Assembly: GCA_023139225.1 (NCBI GenBank) | Contig: JAGLNZ010000051.1 | Coordinates: 1-9,072 of the forward strand | Direction: 5' to 3' | DNA length: 9,072 bases | Origin: Desulfobacula sp. | GTDB taxonomy: Bacteria > Desulfobacterota > Desulfobacteria > Desulfobacterales > Desulfobacteraceae | Shown here: piece by piece, positions 1 through 5,888 of the stretch | Layout of the letters: each line of letters starts with the position of its first letter | How positions within the stretch are numbered: the stretch's first letter is position 1 | Notes under the pieces: model-generated | What the model saw: the letters and a program-made list of their open reading frames with translations, nothing else | Told to the model about the DNA's origin: nothing | Database searches by the model: none | Position numbers and translations under genes: made by a program

Positions 1-146
1 TTACATATTTTATTCACGAATGGATTGGCACTGGCATCGGGCAGTCTTGCATCTAAAATTTCCAAAACAGCATCAACTTTCGACATTGCTTTTTTAAGCA
101 GGTTTTCCGTCTCAACCATATGTCCTGGAAACCATTGTATTGTCAT
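1..146 (-). CDS. rbgA: Ribosome biogenesis GTPase RbgA/YlqF, N-terminal fragment
   Basis: Only the first 48 codons are inside the window and the frame stays open at the left edge. The peptide starts MTIQWFPGHMVETENLLKKA and continues into VLEILDARLPDAS and NPFV. This is the characteristic opening of the circularly permuted GTPases RbgA/YlqF, where a WFPGHM start is followed by a helix and a (D/E)ARIP-type strand ending in NP. Known family role: a GTPase that acts late in 50S subunit assembly in the cytoplasm. The GTP-binding G4 (NKxD), G1 and G3 motifs would lie beyond the window. The ATG at 146-144 is preceded by AAGAGAA around 158-164, a usable ribosome binding site. It lies 55 nt downstream of the IMPase gene on the same strand, so both are probably on one transcript. 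The start and family are clear; the rest of the protein cannot be judged. Confidence 0.85.
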   Translation of the reverse strand, partial: MTIQWFPGHMVETENLLKKAMSKVDAVLEILDARLPDASANPFVNKIC

Positions 147-201
147 TTTTTTAAGTTCTCTTTTTTAAGTTGCGTTATTTTATCTTTTATAAGATATGGA
201 T

Positions 202-963
202 TTATTGAAAGTTTTCAAGTAACTTCTTTTGAAGACCCTTGTTGGTTGCGATGATTCCCTGTTCCGGAAAATTGGAACCTGCATTGAAATCACAAATAGT
301 TCCGCCGGCTTGTTCTACAATAAAGGTACCTGCTGCAATATCATAAATATTTAAATTCATTTCCCAAAATCCGTCAAGCCTGCCACATGCCACATAACAA
401 AGATCAATTGCTGCAGAACCATACCGTCGGATATCTCTTAATTTTGGAACAATTTTATTAAAATAAGAAAGGTTGTTGACTGGTAGATCTGCTCTTAAAC
501 AGGCAAATCCAGTCGCCATGACACAATTAATAAGCTGGTCGGTTTTTGAGACATAGATCAAATGATCATTTAAAAAAGCACCGCTGTCTTTGTCGGCATA
601 AAACAATTCATCCAAATTGGGCGCATAGACTGCACCGCAAATAGTTTGGCCATGATATTGGACTGCGATACTAATGGAATAAAAGGGCTGCTGGTGAAAA
701 AAAGAGGTGGTTCCGTCTATGGGATCAATGATCCATAGATAATCTGATGAAAAATGAGTCCTGCCGGTTTCCTCTCCGAAAATATCGTGTGAAGGATATT
801 TTTTTCTGATATTTTTAACAATAAAGTCTTCAACTTTTTTATCGGTAATCGTAACCAGATCTTTTCTGTTTTTAAAGTTGACATCCGAAGGTTTTAAAAG
901 CTTTTGCTCTTTTCTGCAGATGTTGCCGGCCTTTTTGATCAAGTCTTTTAAAAATGCTATCAA
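202..963 (-). CDS. Inositol monophosphatase family protein (SuhB-like)
   Basis: A 253-residue protein of normal family length (about 250-270). It carries the metal-binding set of the lithium-sensitive phosphatase fold: FGEE at 62-65 (Glu64/Glu65), WIIDPIDGTTSF at 77-88 (Asp80, Asp83) and YDIAAG at 207-212 (Asp208, the usual WDxAAG). An early DLVTITDK (35-42) matches the usual DLVTxxD. The family hydrolyses inositol monophosphate or related sugar phosphates, or 3'-phosphoadenosine phosphates, using Mg2+ in the cytoplasm; the exact substrate cannot be read from sequence. The start is TTG at 963-961. An in-frame TAA lies directly upstream, GGGTGGG (967-973) sits just before it as ribosome binding site, and there is no early in-frame ATG. 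The gene is divergent from mltD and lies upstream of rbgA, probably as the first gene of a two-gene operon. In E. coli SuhB also binds transcription complexes; whether that holds here is unknown. Confidence 0.9.
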   Translation of the reverse strand: MIAFLKDLIKKAGNICRKEQKLLKPSDVNFKNRKDLVTITDKKVEDFIVKNIRKKYPSHDIFGEETGRTHFSSDYLWIIDPIDGTTSFFHQQPFYSISIAVQYHGQTICGAVYAPNLDELFYADKDSGAFLNDHLIYVSKTDQLINCVMATGFACLRADLPVNNLSYFNKIVPKLRDIRRYGSAAIDLCYVACGRLDGFWEMNLNIYDIAAGTFIVEQAGGTICDFNAGSNFPEQGIIATNKGLQKKLLENFQ

Positions 964-966
964 TTA

Positions 967-973
967 CCCACCC
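967..973 (-). promoter_or_regulatory. Ribosome binding site supporting a TTG start
   Basis: On the minus strand GGGTGGG precedes TAA-TTG. The TAA is in frame, so no longer N-terminus is possible. The purine-rich block sits about 3-8 nt from TTG, a slightly short spacing. The next in-frame Met is around residue 149, far too late, so this site decides the start. Confidence 0.6.
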
Positions 974-1000
974 GGATTATTTCGATTAAAATTTTTGTTG

Positions 1001-1029
1001 ATTATGACATATCAACACAATTTTTTCAA
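1001..1029 (-). promoter_or_regulatory. Sigma70-type promoter for the IMPase-rbgA genes
   Basis: Reading the minus strand, a -35 box TTGAAA (1029-1024) and a -10 box CATAAT (1006-1001) are separated by exactly 17 nt. This is close to the TTGACA/TATAAT consensus at the optimal spacing. Transcription would begin near 994, giving a leader of about 30 nt to the TTG start at 963. The call rests on match and position only. Confidence 0.6.
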
Positions 1030-1053
1030 AGGCAAACCTCTCAAGGCAAACCT
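1029..1053. repeat. Tandem 11-bp direct repeat at the -35 of the IMPase promoter
   Basis: AAGGCAAACCT occurs twice, at 1029-1039 and 1043-1053, with a period of 14 bp. Each copy contains a small dyad: arms AGG and CCT around CAAA, extending to AAGG/CCTT in the right-hand copy. The left copy touches the -35 box at 1024-1029. Two identical dyads so close to a promoter look like an operator or activator site, but no known regulator consensus is recognised and the 14-bp period is not a whole number of helical turns. Confidence 0.5.
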
Positions 1054-1082
1054 TACAACTGTTTAGTTCGGTTAACAGCTCA

Positions 1083-1111
1083 TTGACTTTGATATTTGAT
1101 TTTGAGATGAT
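1083..1111 (+). promoter_or_regulatory. Possible promoter for the mltD-like gene
   Basis: TTGACT (1083-1088) matches five of six -35 positions. It is followed after 17 nt by GATGAT (1106-1111), which matches four of six -10 positions. The start of transcription would fall near 1118, about 30 nt before the ATG at 1147. The -10 is weak, so the assignment is tentative. No strong ribosome binding site follows; CCGGA at 1135-1139 is the nearest purine-containing candidate. Confidence 0.4.
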
Positions 1112-1146
1112 CCAACAATACAAAATTTTAACAGCCGGATAAATTC

Positions 1147-2256
1147 ATGCAATTCAAATCTTTATATAAAATTATTTTAATATCACTTGTATTGTTTTTT
1201 GCTATTCCTTTACTCTGTTCAGGCGTTGAGCCTTTAAGTAATCAAAATTCTCAAAATGATTTTCCTTTATTAATGGAAAGTATCCGGTTTAAAAATGATA
1301 TTGAATATTGCAACATTAAAATTCCTGTTAATCGTCAGGATGTAAAAGAAAGGCTTGAAAAAGAGCTGTTATTGGCATTGTGGGACCGGCCGCAGGTAAT
1401 TCTCTGGATCAAACGGGCTGCAAGGTTTTTCCCCCATGTGGAAAATATTTTAAAACAACATGGATTACCCCTTGATTTGAAATATGTTCCTTTGATTGAA
1501 AGTGCCTTAAGACCCCATGCAAGTTCCTCAAAAGGGGCTGTGGGATATTGGCAGTTTTTAAAATCTACAGGAAGGCATTATGGCCTCAGGATTGATTCAA
1601 AAGTAGATGAACGAAGGAATATTTTTAAATCGACCCATGCGGCCTGTAAATATTTAAAGGCTTTGGAGAAGCAATTTGGTTCATATCTGCTTGCCCTGTC
1701 TGCATATAATATGGGCGAATATGGTTTAAAAAAAGAAATTGCAGCTCAAAAAAATAATGAGTTTTTTTCATTATACCTTCCTTTGCAAACCCAGAGATAT
1801 GCTTTTAAAATTATTTGCGCTAAATTAATTCTCGAAAATTCTGAATTATACGGTTTTAATTTGGAAAAATCAGATTTATACCCTGTTTTTACTTTTGATA
1901 AGATTAATTTTAAATCTGATCTTCAAATCCCCATTGTTTTGATTGCAAAGGCAGCTGATATACCCTTTAAAACAATTAAGGATTACAATCCTGAATTACG
2001 CGGATATTATCTGGACAAAGGTGGCATTACCATTTTGATACCAAAAGGAAAAGCAAAAGGATTTAAACACGAGTTTACGGCCCGATATAAAAACTGGGAA
2101 AAAACCTATAAAACAAAATTCCACATTGTTAAAAACGGAGAGAGTCTAACCGGAATTGCTAATAAATATCAAATATCTCTTTATTCACTTTTAAAATTAA
2201 ATAATCTTTCTGTGAAGGGTATGATTCACCCGGGCGACAGGCTGGTGATTGAATGA
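1147..2256 (+). CDS. mltD: MltD-like membrane-associated lytic transglycosylase with LysM domain
   Basis: A 369-residue secreted protein. Residues 1-26 form a signal peptide (positive start, hydrophobic core about 8-23). A Cys at 24 is preceded by PLL, which is a poor lipobox, so signal peptidase I cleavage near Gly26 is as likely as lipidation. The SLT domain spans about 105-230: YVPLIESAL places the catalytic Glu at 118, then GAVGYWQF (130-137), TGRHYGL, DERR (154-157) and LSAYNMGE (184-191), the usual MltD order. A single LysM lies at about 325-369 (FHIVKNGESLTGIANKY through PGDRLVIE). Known family role: non-hydrolytic cleavage of the MurNAc-GlcNAc bond in periplasmic peptidoglycan, with LysM binding glycan. 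E. coli MltD is longer and has more than one LysM, so this is a compact version. It is divergent from the IMPase gene and ends 2 nt from the convergent small Cys-rich gene. Confidence 0.9.
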   Translation: MQFKSLYKIILISLVLFFAIPLLCSGVEPLSNQNSQNDFPLLMESIRFKNDIEYCNIKIPVNRQDVKERLEKELLLALWDRPQVILWIKRAARFFPHVENILKQHGLPLDLKYVPLIESALRPHASSSKGAVGYWQFLKSTGRHYGLRIDSKVDERRNIFKSTHAACKYLKALEKQFGSYLLALSAYNMGEYGLKKEIAAQKNNEFFSLYLPLQTQRYAFKIICAKLILENSELYGFNLEKSDLYPVFTFDKINFKSDLQIPIVLIAKAADIPFKTIKDYNPELRGYYLDKGGITILIPKGKAKGFKHEFTARYKNWEKTYKTKFHIVKNGESLTGIANKYQISLYSLLKLNNLSVKGMIHPGDRLVIE

Positions 2257-2258
2257 CG

Positions 2259-2417
2259 TTATGAGGATGATGTATTGTTTGATTTCTCTTTTTTGGGCTT
2301 TTGTTGTTTTTTTAAACAGACTTTGTCATCGCGTATGATGGCACACAGTTTCGGATTATGTAATTCCCTGCAAGTTGCATGATTATAGAGCGGACATTCC
2401 GGGTATTGTTTAGACAT
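2259..2417 (-). CDS. Small Cys-rich protein of unknown function (52 aa)
   Basis: A short frame encodes 52 residues starting MSKQYPECPLYNHATC and ending in a Lys/Ser-rich tail. Four cysteines sit at regular spacing (C-x7-C-x8-C-x8-C) with two histidines (H in NHAT and in ELHNP), a layout suited to binding zinc or an Fe-S centre. It has no signal peptide or membrane segment, so it is probably cytoplasmic. AAGGA at 2424-2428 lies 6 nt before the ATG at 2417-2415, a good ribosome binding site. An in-frame ATG at 2423 abuts that site and is less likely. I have an impression that similar small proteins with a CPLYNH...NP.xCA motif occur in sulfate reducers, but this is recollection, not a search. 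The gene is convergent with mltD (2 nt between stops) and lies about 200 nt downstream of the guaA cluster on the same strand. Function unknown. Confidence 0.75.
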   Translation of the reverse strand: MSKQYPECPLYNHATCRELHNPKLCAIIRDDKVCLKKQQKPKKEKSNNTSSS

Positions 2418-2615
2418 TTTCATTCCTTTTTAATTGTATCCCCAAAGAATGTGTTATACATACCCTAGTTTAAAGAAGCTTTCAACCCATTTTCCACGAT
2501 GTGCCGGTCTGATATGCACTAAGGTGAGAGGTAAACGAGAAAATTTATCAATTTTGGGACTAAAATGGATTGGTTAAAACCTCGAAGGCCACTAAAAGAT
2601 TCAAGTTTCAGTAAG
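2418..2615. other. Non-coding gap between the coiled-coil gene and the small Cys-rich gene
   Basis: These 198 nt hold no convincing gene. They contain the ribosome binding site of the small Cys-rich gene (2424-2428) and a possible minus-strand -10 (TATAAC at 2458-2453) without a well-spaced -35. An imperfect hairpin lies at 2547-2570. The stretch about 2490-2530 is noticeably less AT-rich than its surroundings. A minus-strand frame of 39 sense codons lies between stops at 2574-2576 and 2454-2456, but it has no ATG or ribosome binding site. No riboswitch class is recognised. Confidence 0.5.
2547..2570. repeat. Imperfect inverted repeat, possible weak terminator of the guaA cluster
   Basis: ATCAATTTT (2547-2555) and AAAATGGAT (2562-2570) pair over 9 bp with one mismatch around the loop GGGACT. 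It lies about 45 nt past the stop of the minus-strand coiled-coil gene. On that strand the stem is followed by AAATTTTC, which is not a clean U-tract, and the stem is AT-rich. Termination is therefore only a possibility. Confidence 0.3.
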
Positions 2616-3593
2616 CTATTGAGTTAAAGATTCTTCTTCAATATTAACAGACTCGGATGAATCAATGTTTATTTGAGGTTTGGGTTTAGTGCCCTTTTGT
2701 ATTGTTTTGGATGATGAAGAGTTCGAAAGCCGGTCAAGGTCTTTTTGAAGCCGGGATATATTAGCAGTAACTTTTTGATTTAACTTAGCTATTTGCTGGT
2801 CAAGGTTTTTTATGTGATGATTTAAATCAGTGTTCACCTGTTTGATTTTTTCATCAAGTGTGACCTGTAAGACACCCTCTTGTTCCAACCTTTTATACTT
2901 TTTGTCCAGCAGGCTCGAATCCCTTCGAAGCTCACCGATTTGCTGCTCATAGTCTGATAATTCAAGCAATCTTGCATCAAACTCTTCTTTGAAAAGATTT
3001 ATTTCATCTTTTATTTGTTGTGCCGTTTTATCCAATTGATTCTGATTTTCTTTTATGGTGGAAAGGGTTTGCTTGTTAATTCTTTCAATGGTCTGAATAG
3101 TTGTTTTGTCCTGCTTTGTATTATTGGAAATGTGTTTTTCAAGTTTGGTGAACTTATTATTAAAGATTTTAGTGTCGGCTTTTGTGGTATTCAATTTTGC
3201 AATTTGCCCTTCGAGCGCAACAGTTTTATTATCAAGTTCAGGCAGTTTGTTATCAAGACTAAATCTGTTTTTTGCTATTTTGACATCAAGGGCATTTAAT
3301 TTTTCTTCTAATTGTTGAGAGATTATTTCAAATTGGTTTTGTTTGGTCAGATCAACATCAACCACTCGTTCTTTCATATCAAGGTAAGCAAAGATGAGAA
3401 TGGCACCAATCAGGCAGGGGATAATGATGGAAATAATCGTCACCCTGTTGGAAAGTTTATCTATTTTTAAGGTATTAATTTCTTCATGGTATGTTGATCT
3501 CGGAATTTCGCCGGCATTATTTTCAAGTGTTTCTTCCTCAGAATCAAAATCAGGGTTGTCAGGCCTGAAATCTTTTAAATTCATTGAATCCAT
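2616..3593 (-). CDS. Single-pass membrane protein with long coiled coil, unknown function
   Basis: A 325-residue protein without a recognised enzymatic domain. Residues 1-50 are acidic and polar with a KIDKLSNR end (43-50). Residues about 51-71 (VTIISIIIPCLIGAILIFAY and the next Leu) are one clear transmembrane helix. Residues about 80-295 are rich in Lys, Glu, Gln, Asn and Leu with heptad-like spacing and no prolines, a long coiled coil broken around 210-220. The tail (296-325) is Ser-rich and acidic (SNSSSSK, SSESVNIEEESLTQ). Positive residues before the helix favour an N-in topology with the coiled coil in the periplasm. The ATG at 3593 has AGGA 8 nt upstream; Met4 is too far from it. The gene starts 24 nt after the guaA stop and is probably co-transcribed. 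Possible roles include envelope scaffolding or anchoring of a partner, but nothing in the sequence identifies one. Confidence 0.8.
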   Translation of the reverse strand: MDSMNLKDFRPDNPDFDSEEETLENNAGEIPRSTYHEEINTLKIDKLSNRVTIISIIIPCLIGAILIFAYLDMKERVVDVDLTKQNQFEIISQQLEEKLNALDVKIAKNRFSLDNKLPELDNKTVALEGQIAKLNTTKADTKIFNNKFTKLEKHISNNTKQDKTTIQTIERINKQTLSTIKENQNQLDKTAQQIKDEINLFKEEFDARLLELSDYEQQIGELRRDSSLLDKKYKRLEQEGVLQVTLDEKIKQVNTDLNHHIKNLDQQIAKLNQKVTANISRLQKDLDRLSNSSSSKTIQKGTKPKPQINIDSSESVNIEEESLTQ

Positions 3594-3617
3594 TTTTTAT
3601 ATCCTGTTTTTATTATT

Positions 3618-5147
3618 TTATTCCCATTCAATTGTTCCGGGAGGTTTGGATGTGATATCAAAAACAACTCTGTTAATATTTTCGACTTCATTAATAATTC
3701 TGTTGGAAATTATACCCAAAAGATCATGGGGCAGCTTTGCCCAGTCTGCAGTCATTGCATCATTGCTGGTGACAGCTCTTATGGCAATACAGTTTGCAAA
3801 GGTTCTTTTGTCTCCCATAACTCCTACGGTTTTTACAGGCAGCAGAACCGCAAAAGATTGCCACAACTTTCTGTAAAGCCCTGCTTTTCTGATTTCTTCA
3901 AGTAAAATAGCATCGGCTTCCCTTAAAATTTCAAGCCGCGAGGATGTGATCTCTCCCATGATCCTTATGGCAAGGCCGGGGCCTGGAAAGGGCTGACGCC
4001 ATATGAGCTCATCTTTGATGCCAAGCTGTGTCCCAAGTTTCCTTACTTCATCTTTAAAAAGAAGCTGTAAGGGTTCGATAAGTTTGAGTTTCATTTTTTC
4101 CGGCAGTCCGCCGACATTGTGATGCGATTTGATAATGGAAGTGGGTCCGCCAAAAGCTGATTTGGATTCAATAATATCAGGGTACAAGGTTCCCTGACCA
4201 AGAAACTGTGCCCCGTCTATTTTAGTAGCCTGTGCCTCAAACACTTCAATAAAGAGGTTGCCGATAATTTTGCGTTTTTTTTCAGGATCTATTACATCTT
4301 TTAAAGCAAATAAAAATTTATCTTTTGCATCAATAAATTTGATGTTTAAATCCAGGCTGGAAATCAGACTTTTTTCAAGGGCCTGCTTTTCATTTTTTCT
4401 TAAAAGCCCATTATCAACAAAGATGCAAAATAAATTTTTGCCAATAGCTTTATGAATGAGGGTTGCGGCAACGGATGAATCCACACCGCCGGAAAGCCCC
4501 ATGATCACTTTTTTATCACCGACCGCAGCTTTAATCTGAGAAACAGCACCATCACAAAATGATTTCATCGTCCAATTTTTTTGGCAGTTGCAGACATCAA
4601 ATAAAAAATGACGAATCATTCGTGATCCGTTTATGGAGTGTTCGACCTCGGGATGAAGCTGTAGCCCGTATAATTTTTTTTCATGATTTGCAATGGCTGC
4701 AATGGAAGTATTTTTAGTGGAAGCGGTAATAACAAAATTTTCAGGCAATTCTATGGCAGAGTCTCCATGACTCATCCAGCATTGAAAACCTGTGCCCATA
4801 TCTTTGAACAAGGGGTTGCTCTCTTTAATATCAAGGTTTGCAAATCCATATTCACGTTTACTTGCTTTTTTAATTTTTCCGCCGAGCGTATGCACCATAT
4901 AGTGCATGCCGTAGCATATTCCAAGTATGGGGATACCAAGATCAAAAAGTGATTTGTCAATACTTGGGCTGTTGTCTTCATATATGCTTGAAGGACCTCC
5001 GGAAAGAATGATTCCCTGCGGATTGAGAGCTTTTAATTTGTCTATGGGAATACCGGCTGGTTCTACCTGGCAATATACGTCATTTTCTCTAACTCTTCTG
5101 GCAATGAGCTGGTTGAATTGTGAACCGAAATCAATAACAATGATCAT
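3618..5147 (-). CDS. guaA: GMP synthase (glutamine-hydrolysing)
   Basis: A complete 509-residue GMP synthase, about the usual 510-525. It converts XMP, ATP and glutamine to GMP, the last step of de novo guanine nucleotide synthesis, in the cytoplasm. An N-terminal class I glutamine amidotransferase (about 1-185) has nucleophile Cys78 in GICYGMH and partners His165 and Glu167 in LHPEVEH. The ATP-pyrophosphatase domain follows with the P-loop SGGVDSS (219-225). The C-terminal dimerisation domain contains PFPGPGLAIRI and ends in the typical PPGTIEWE. One departure: residue 82 after GICYGM is His, where the family normally has Gln. The ATG at 5147 gives the standard start MIIVIDFGSQ, with AGGA about 9-10 nt upstream. 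Divergent from efp and followed by the coiled-coil gene 24 nt later. Confidence 0.97.
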   Translation of the reverse strand: MIIVIDFGSQFNQLIARRVRENDVYCQVEPAGIPIDKLKALNPQGIILSGGPSSIYEDNSPSIDKSLFDLGIPILGICYGMHYMVHTLGGKIKKASKREYGFANLDIKESNPLFKDMGTGFQCWMSHGDSAIELPENFVITASTKNTSIAAIANHEKKLYGLQLHPEVEHSINGSRMIRHFLFDVCNCQKNWTMKSFCDGAVSQIKAAVGDKKVIMGLSGGVDSSVAATLIHKAIGKNLFCIFVDNGLLRKNEKQALEKSLISSLDLNIKFIDAKDKFLFALKDVIDPEKKRKIIGNLFIEVFEAQATKIDGAQFLGQGTLYPDIIESKSAFGGPTSIIKSHHNVGGLPEKMKLKLIEPLQLLFKDEVRKLGTQLGIKDELIWRQPFPGPGLAIRIMGEITSSRLEILREADAILLEEIRKAGLYRKLWQSFAVLLPVKTVGVMGDKRTFANCIAIRAVTSNDAMTADWAKLPHDLLGIISNRIINEVENINRVVFDITSKPPGTIEWE

Positions 5148-5183
5148 AAAAATTTTCCTATATTAAAATTTTTTCTAAATCAT

Positions 5184-5214
5184 ATTATCTCCTATAATAC
5201 AGACAAAAAAGCAA
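5184..5214 (-). promoter_or_regulatory. Possible guaA promoter in the guaA-efp divergent region
   Basis: Reading the minus strand, GATAAT (5189-5184) matches five of six -10 positions and would start transcription near 5178, about 30 nt before the guaA ATG. The nearest -35-like hexamer, TTGCTT (5214-5209), is 19 nt away, longer than ideal. TATAAT also reads on the plus strand at 5193-5198, but without a good -35. For efp only a poor pair exists: TTGCCA at 5244-5249 with TTAAAG 17 nt later. The 177-nt region surely holds both promoters; their exact boxes are uncertain. Confidence 0.3.
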
Positions 5215-5314
5215 GTTGTTTTTATGCCTGTTTTACCATAGGGTTGCCAATTAGTCCTTAATATGATTAAAGATGGAATGACAATGAACTCTGTTATTTT
5301 TGAAAGATAAATTT

Positions 5315-5319
5315 AGGAG
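5315..5319 (+). promoter_or_regulatory. Ribosome binding site of efp
   Basis: AGGAG lies 5 nt before the ATG at 5325. Another ATG at 5321 overlaps the same region but reads out of frame and stops within seven codons, so the site selects 5325, which gives the standard MYLASDLRKG opening of EF-P. Confidence 0.75.
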
Positions 5320-5324
5320 CATGT

Positions 5325-5888
5325 ATGTATTTAGCAAGTGATTTAAGAAAGGGTTTAAAGTTTGAAATAGATGGAGAACCACATGTGATTATTGGTTTTG
5401 AATTTAAAAAACCCGGAAAAGGGCAATCTCTTTATAAATGCAAATTAAAAAATATGATCAGTGGAGCCAAGTTCGAACGAACCTATCGATCAGGTGACAA
5501 GTTTAAAAGCGCTGACCTTGATGAACAGGAAATGGAGTATCTATATGCTGATAAAACCAGTTTTTGTTTTATGAATACATCCAATTATGAACAATACTTT
5601 CTGACCAAAGATCAATTAGGGGATGCTACAGAACTGTTAAAGGACAATATTCTCTGCACGATACTCTTATTTAATGGCCAGCCTATTGATGTTACATTAC
5701 CTAATTTTGTTAGTTTTAAAATTATTAAATCAGAACCCTGGGCAAAAGGAGATACTGCCACAGGCAGCACAAAACCGGCTACACTTGAAACTGGATTTGA
5801 AGTCCAGGTACCGCCTTTTATTGAAGAGGGACAAATGGTGAAAATTGATACCAGGACACGCGAGTACGTGGAAAGGGTTAATGAGTAA
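5325..5888 (+). CDS. efp: Elongation factor P
   Basis: A 187-residue protein of exactly the family's usual length, with three beta-barrel domains. It binds the ribosome between the P and E sites and relieves stalling at consecutive prolines. The N-terminal KOW-like domain carries the tip loop KKPGKGQS, placing the functional lysine at residue 32, equivalent to Lys34 of E. coli EF-P. A lysine there is compatible with lysylation by EpmA/EpmB, but neither enzyme is in this window. The OB domains include YLYADKTSFCFMN and LPNFVSFKI, and the C-terminus IDTRTREYVERV is the usual EF-P ending. It differs from the YeiP paralogue, which lacks the PGKG tip. The last codons overlap the start of the hybrid kinase by 8 nt (ATGAGTAA), so the two genes are almost certainly in one operon and may be translationally coupled. 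Confidence 0.96.
   Translation: MYLASDLRKGLKFEIDGEPHVIIGFEFKKPGKGQSLYKCKLKNMISGAKFERTYRSGDKFKSADLDEQEMEYLYADKTSFCFMNTSNYEQYFLTKDQLGDATELLKDNILCTILLFNGQPIDVTLPNFVSFKIIKSEPWAKGDTATGSTKPATLETGFEVQVPPFIEEGQMVKIDTRTREYVERVNE

Noticed and set aside
1059..1078. CTGT...ACAG dyad resembling a LexA (SOS) box
   Set aside because: The half-sites are 12 nt apart, whereas the E. coli-type LexA box needs 8, and the flanking genes are not SOS genes.
2454..2573. Minus-strand 39-codon open frame as a small gene
   Set aside because: No ATG, only one internal GTG at 2519, and no ribosome binding site; kept only as a possible remnant in the findings.
2581..2590. CCTTCGAGG followed by TTTT as a terminator for the guaA cluster
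   Set aside because: The stem is only 3 bp plus two G-U pairs with a 3-nt loop; not a credible hairpin.
4683..4952. Frames of 60-160 codons opposite guaA, the coiled-coil gene, the kinase and topA
   Set aside because: They lie antisense to clear genes, have no recognisable domains, and are explained as shadows of the coding strand.
5845..5880. Upstream in-frame ATG at 5845 as the kinase start
   Set aside because: It lies inside the efp coding end and has no ribosome binding site. The ATG at 5881 has GGAAAGGG just upstream and gives a normal receiver N-terminus.
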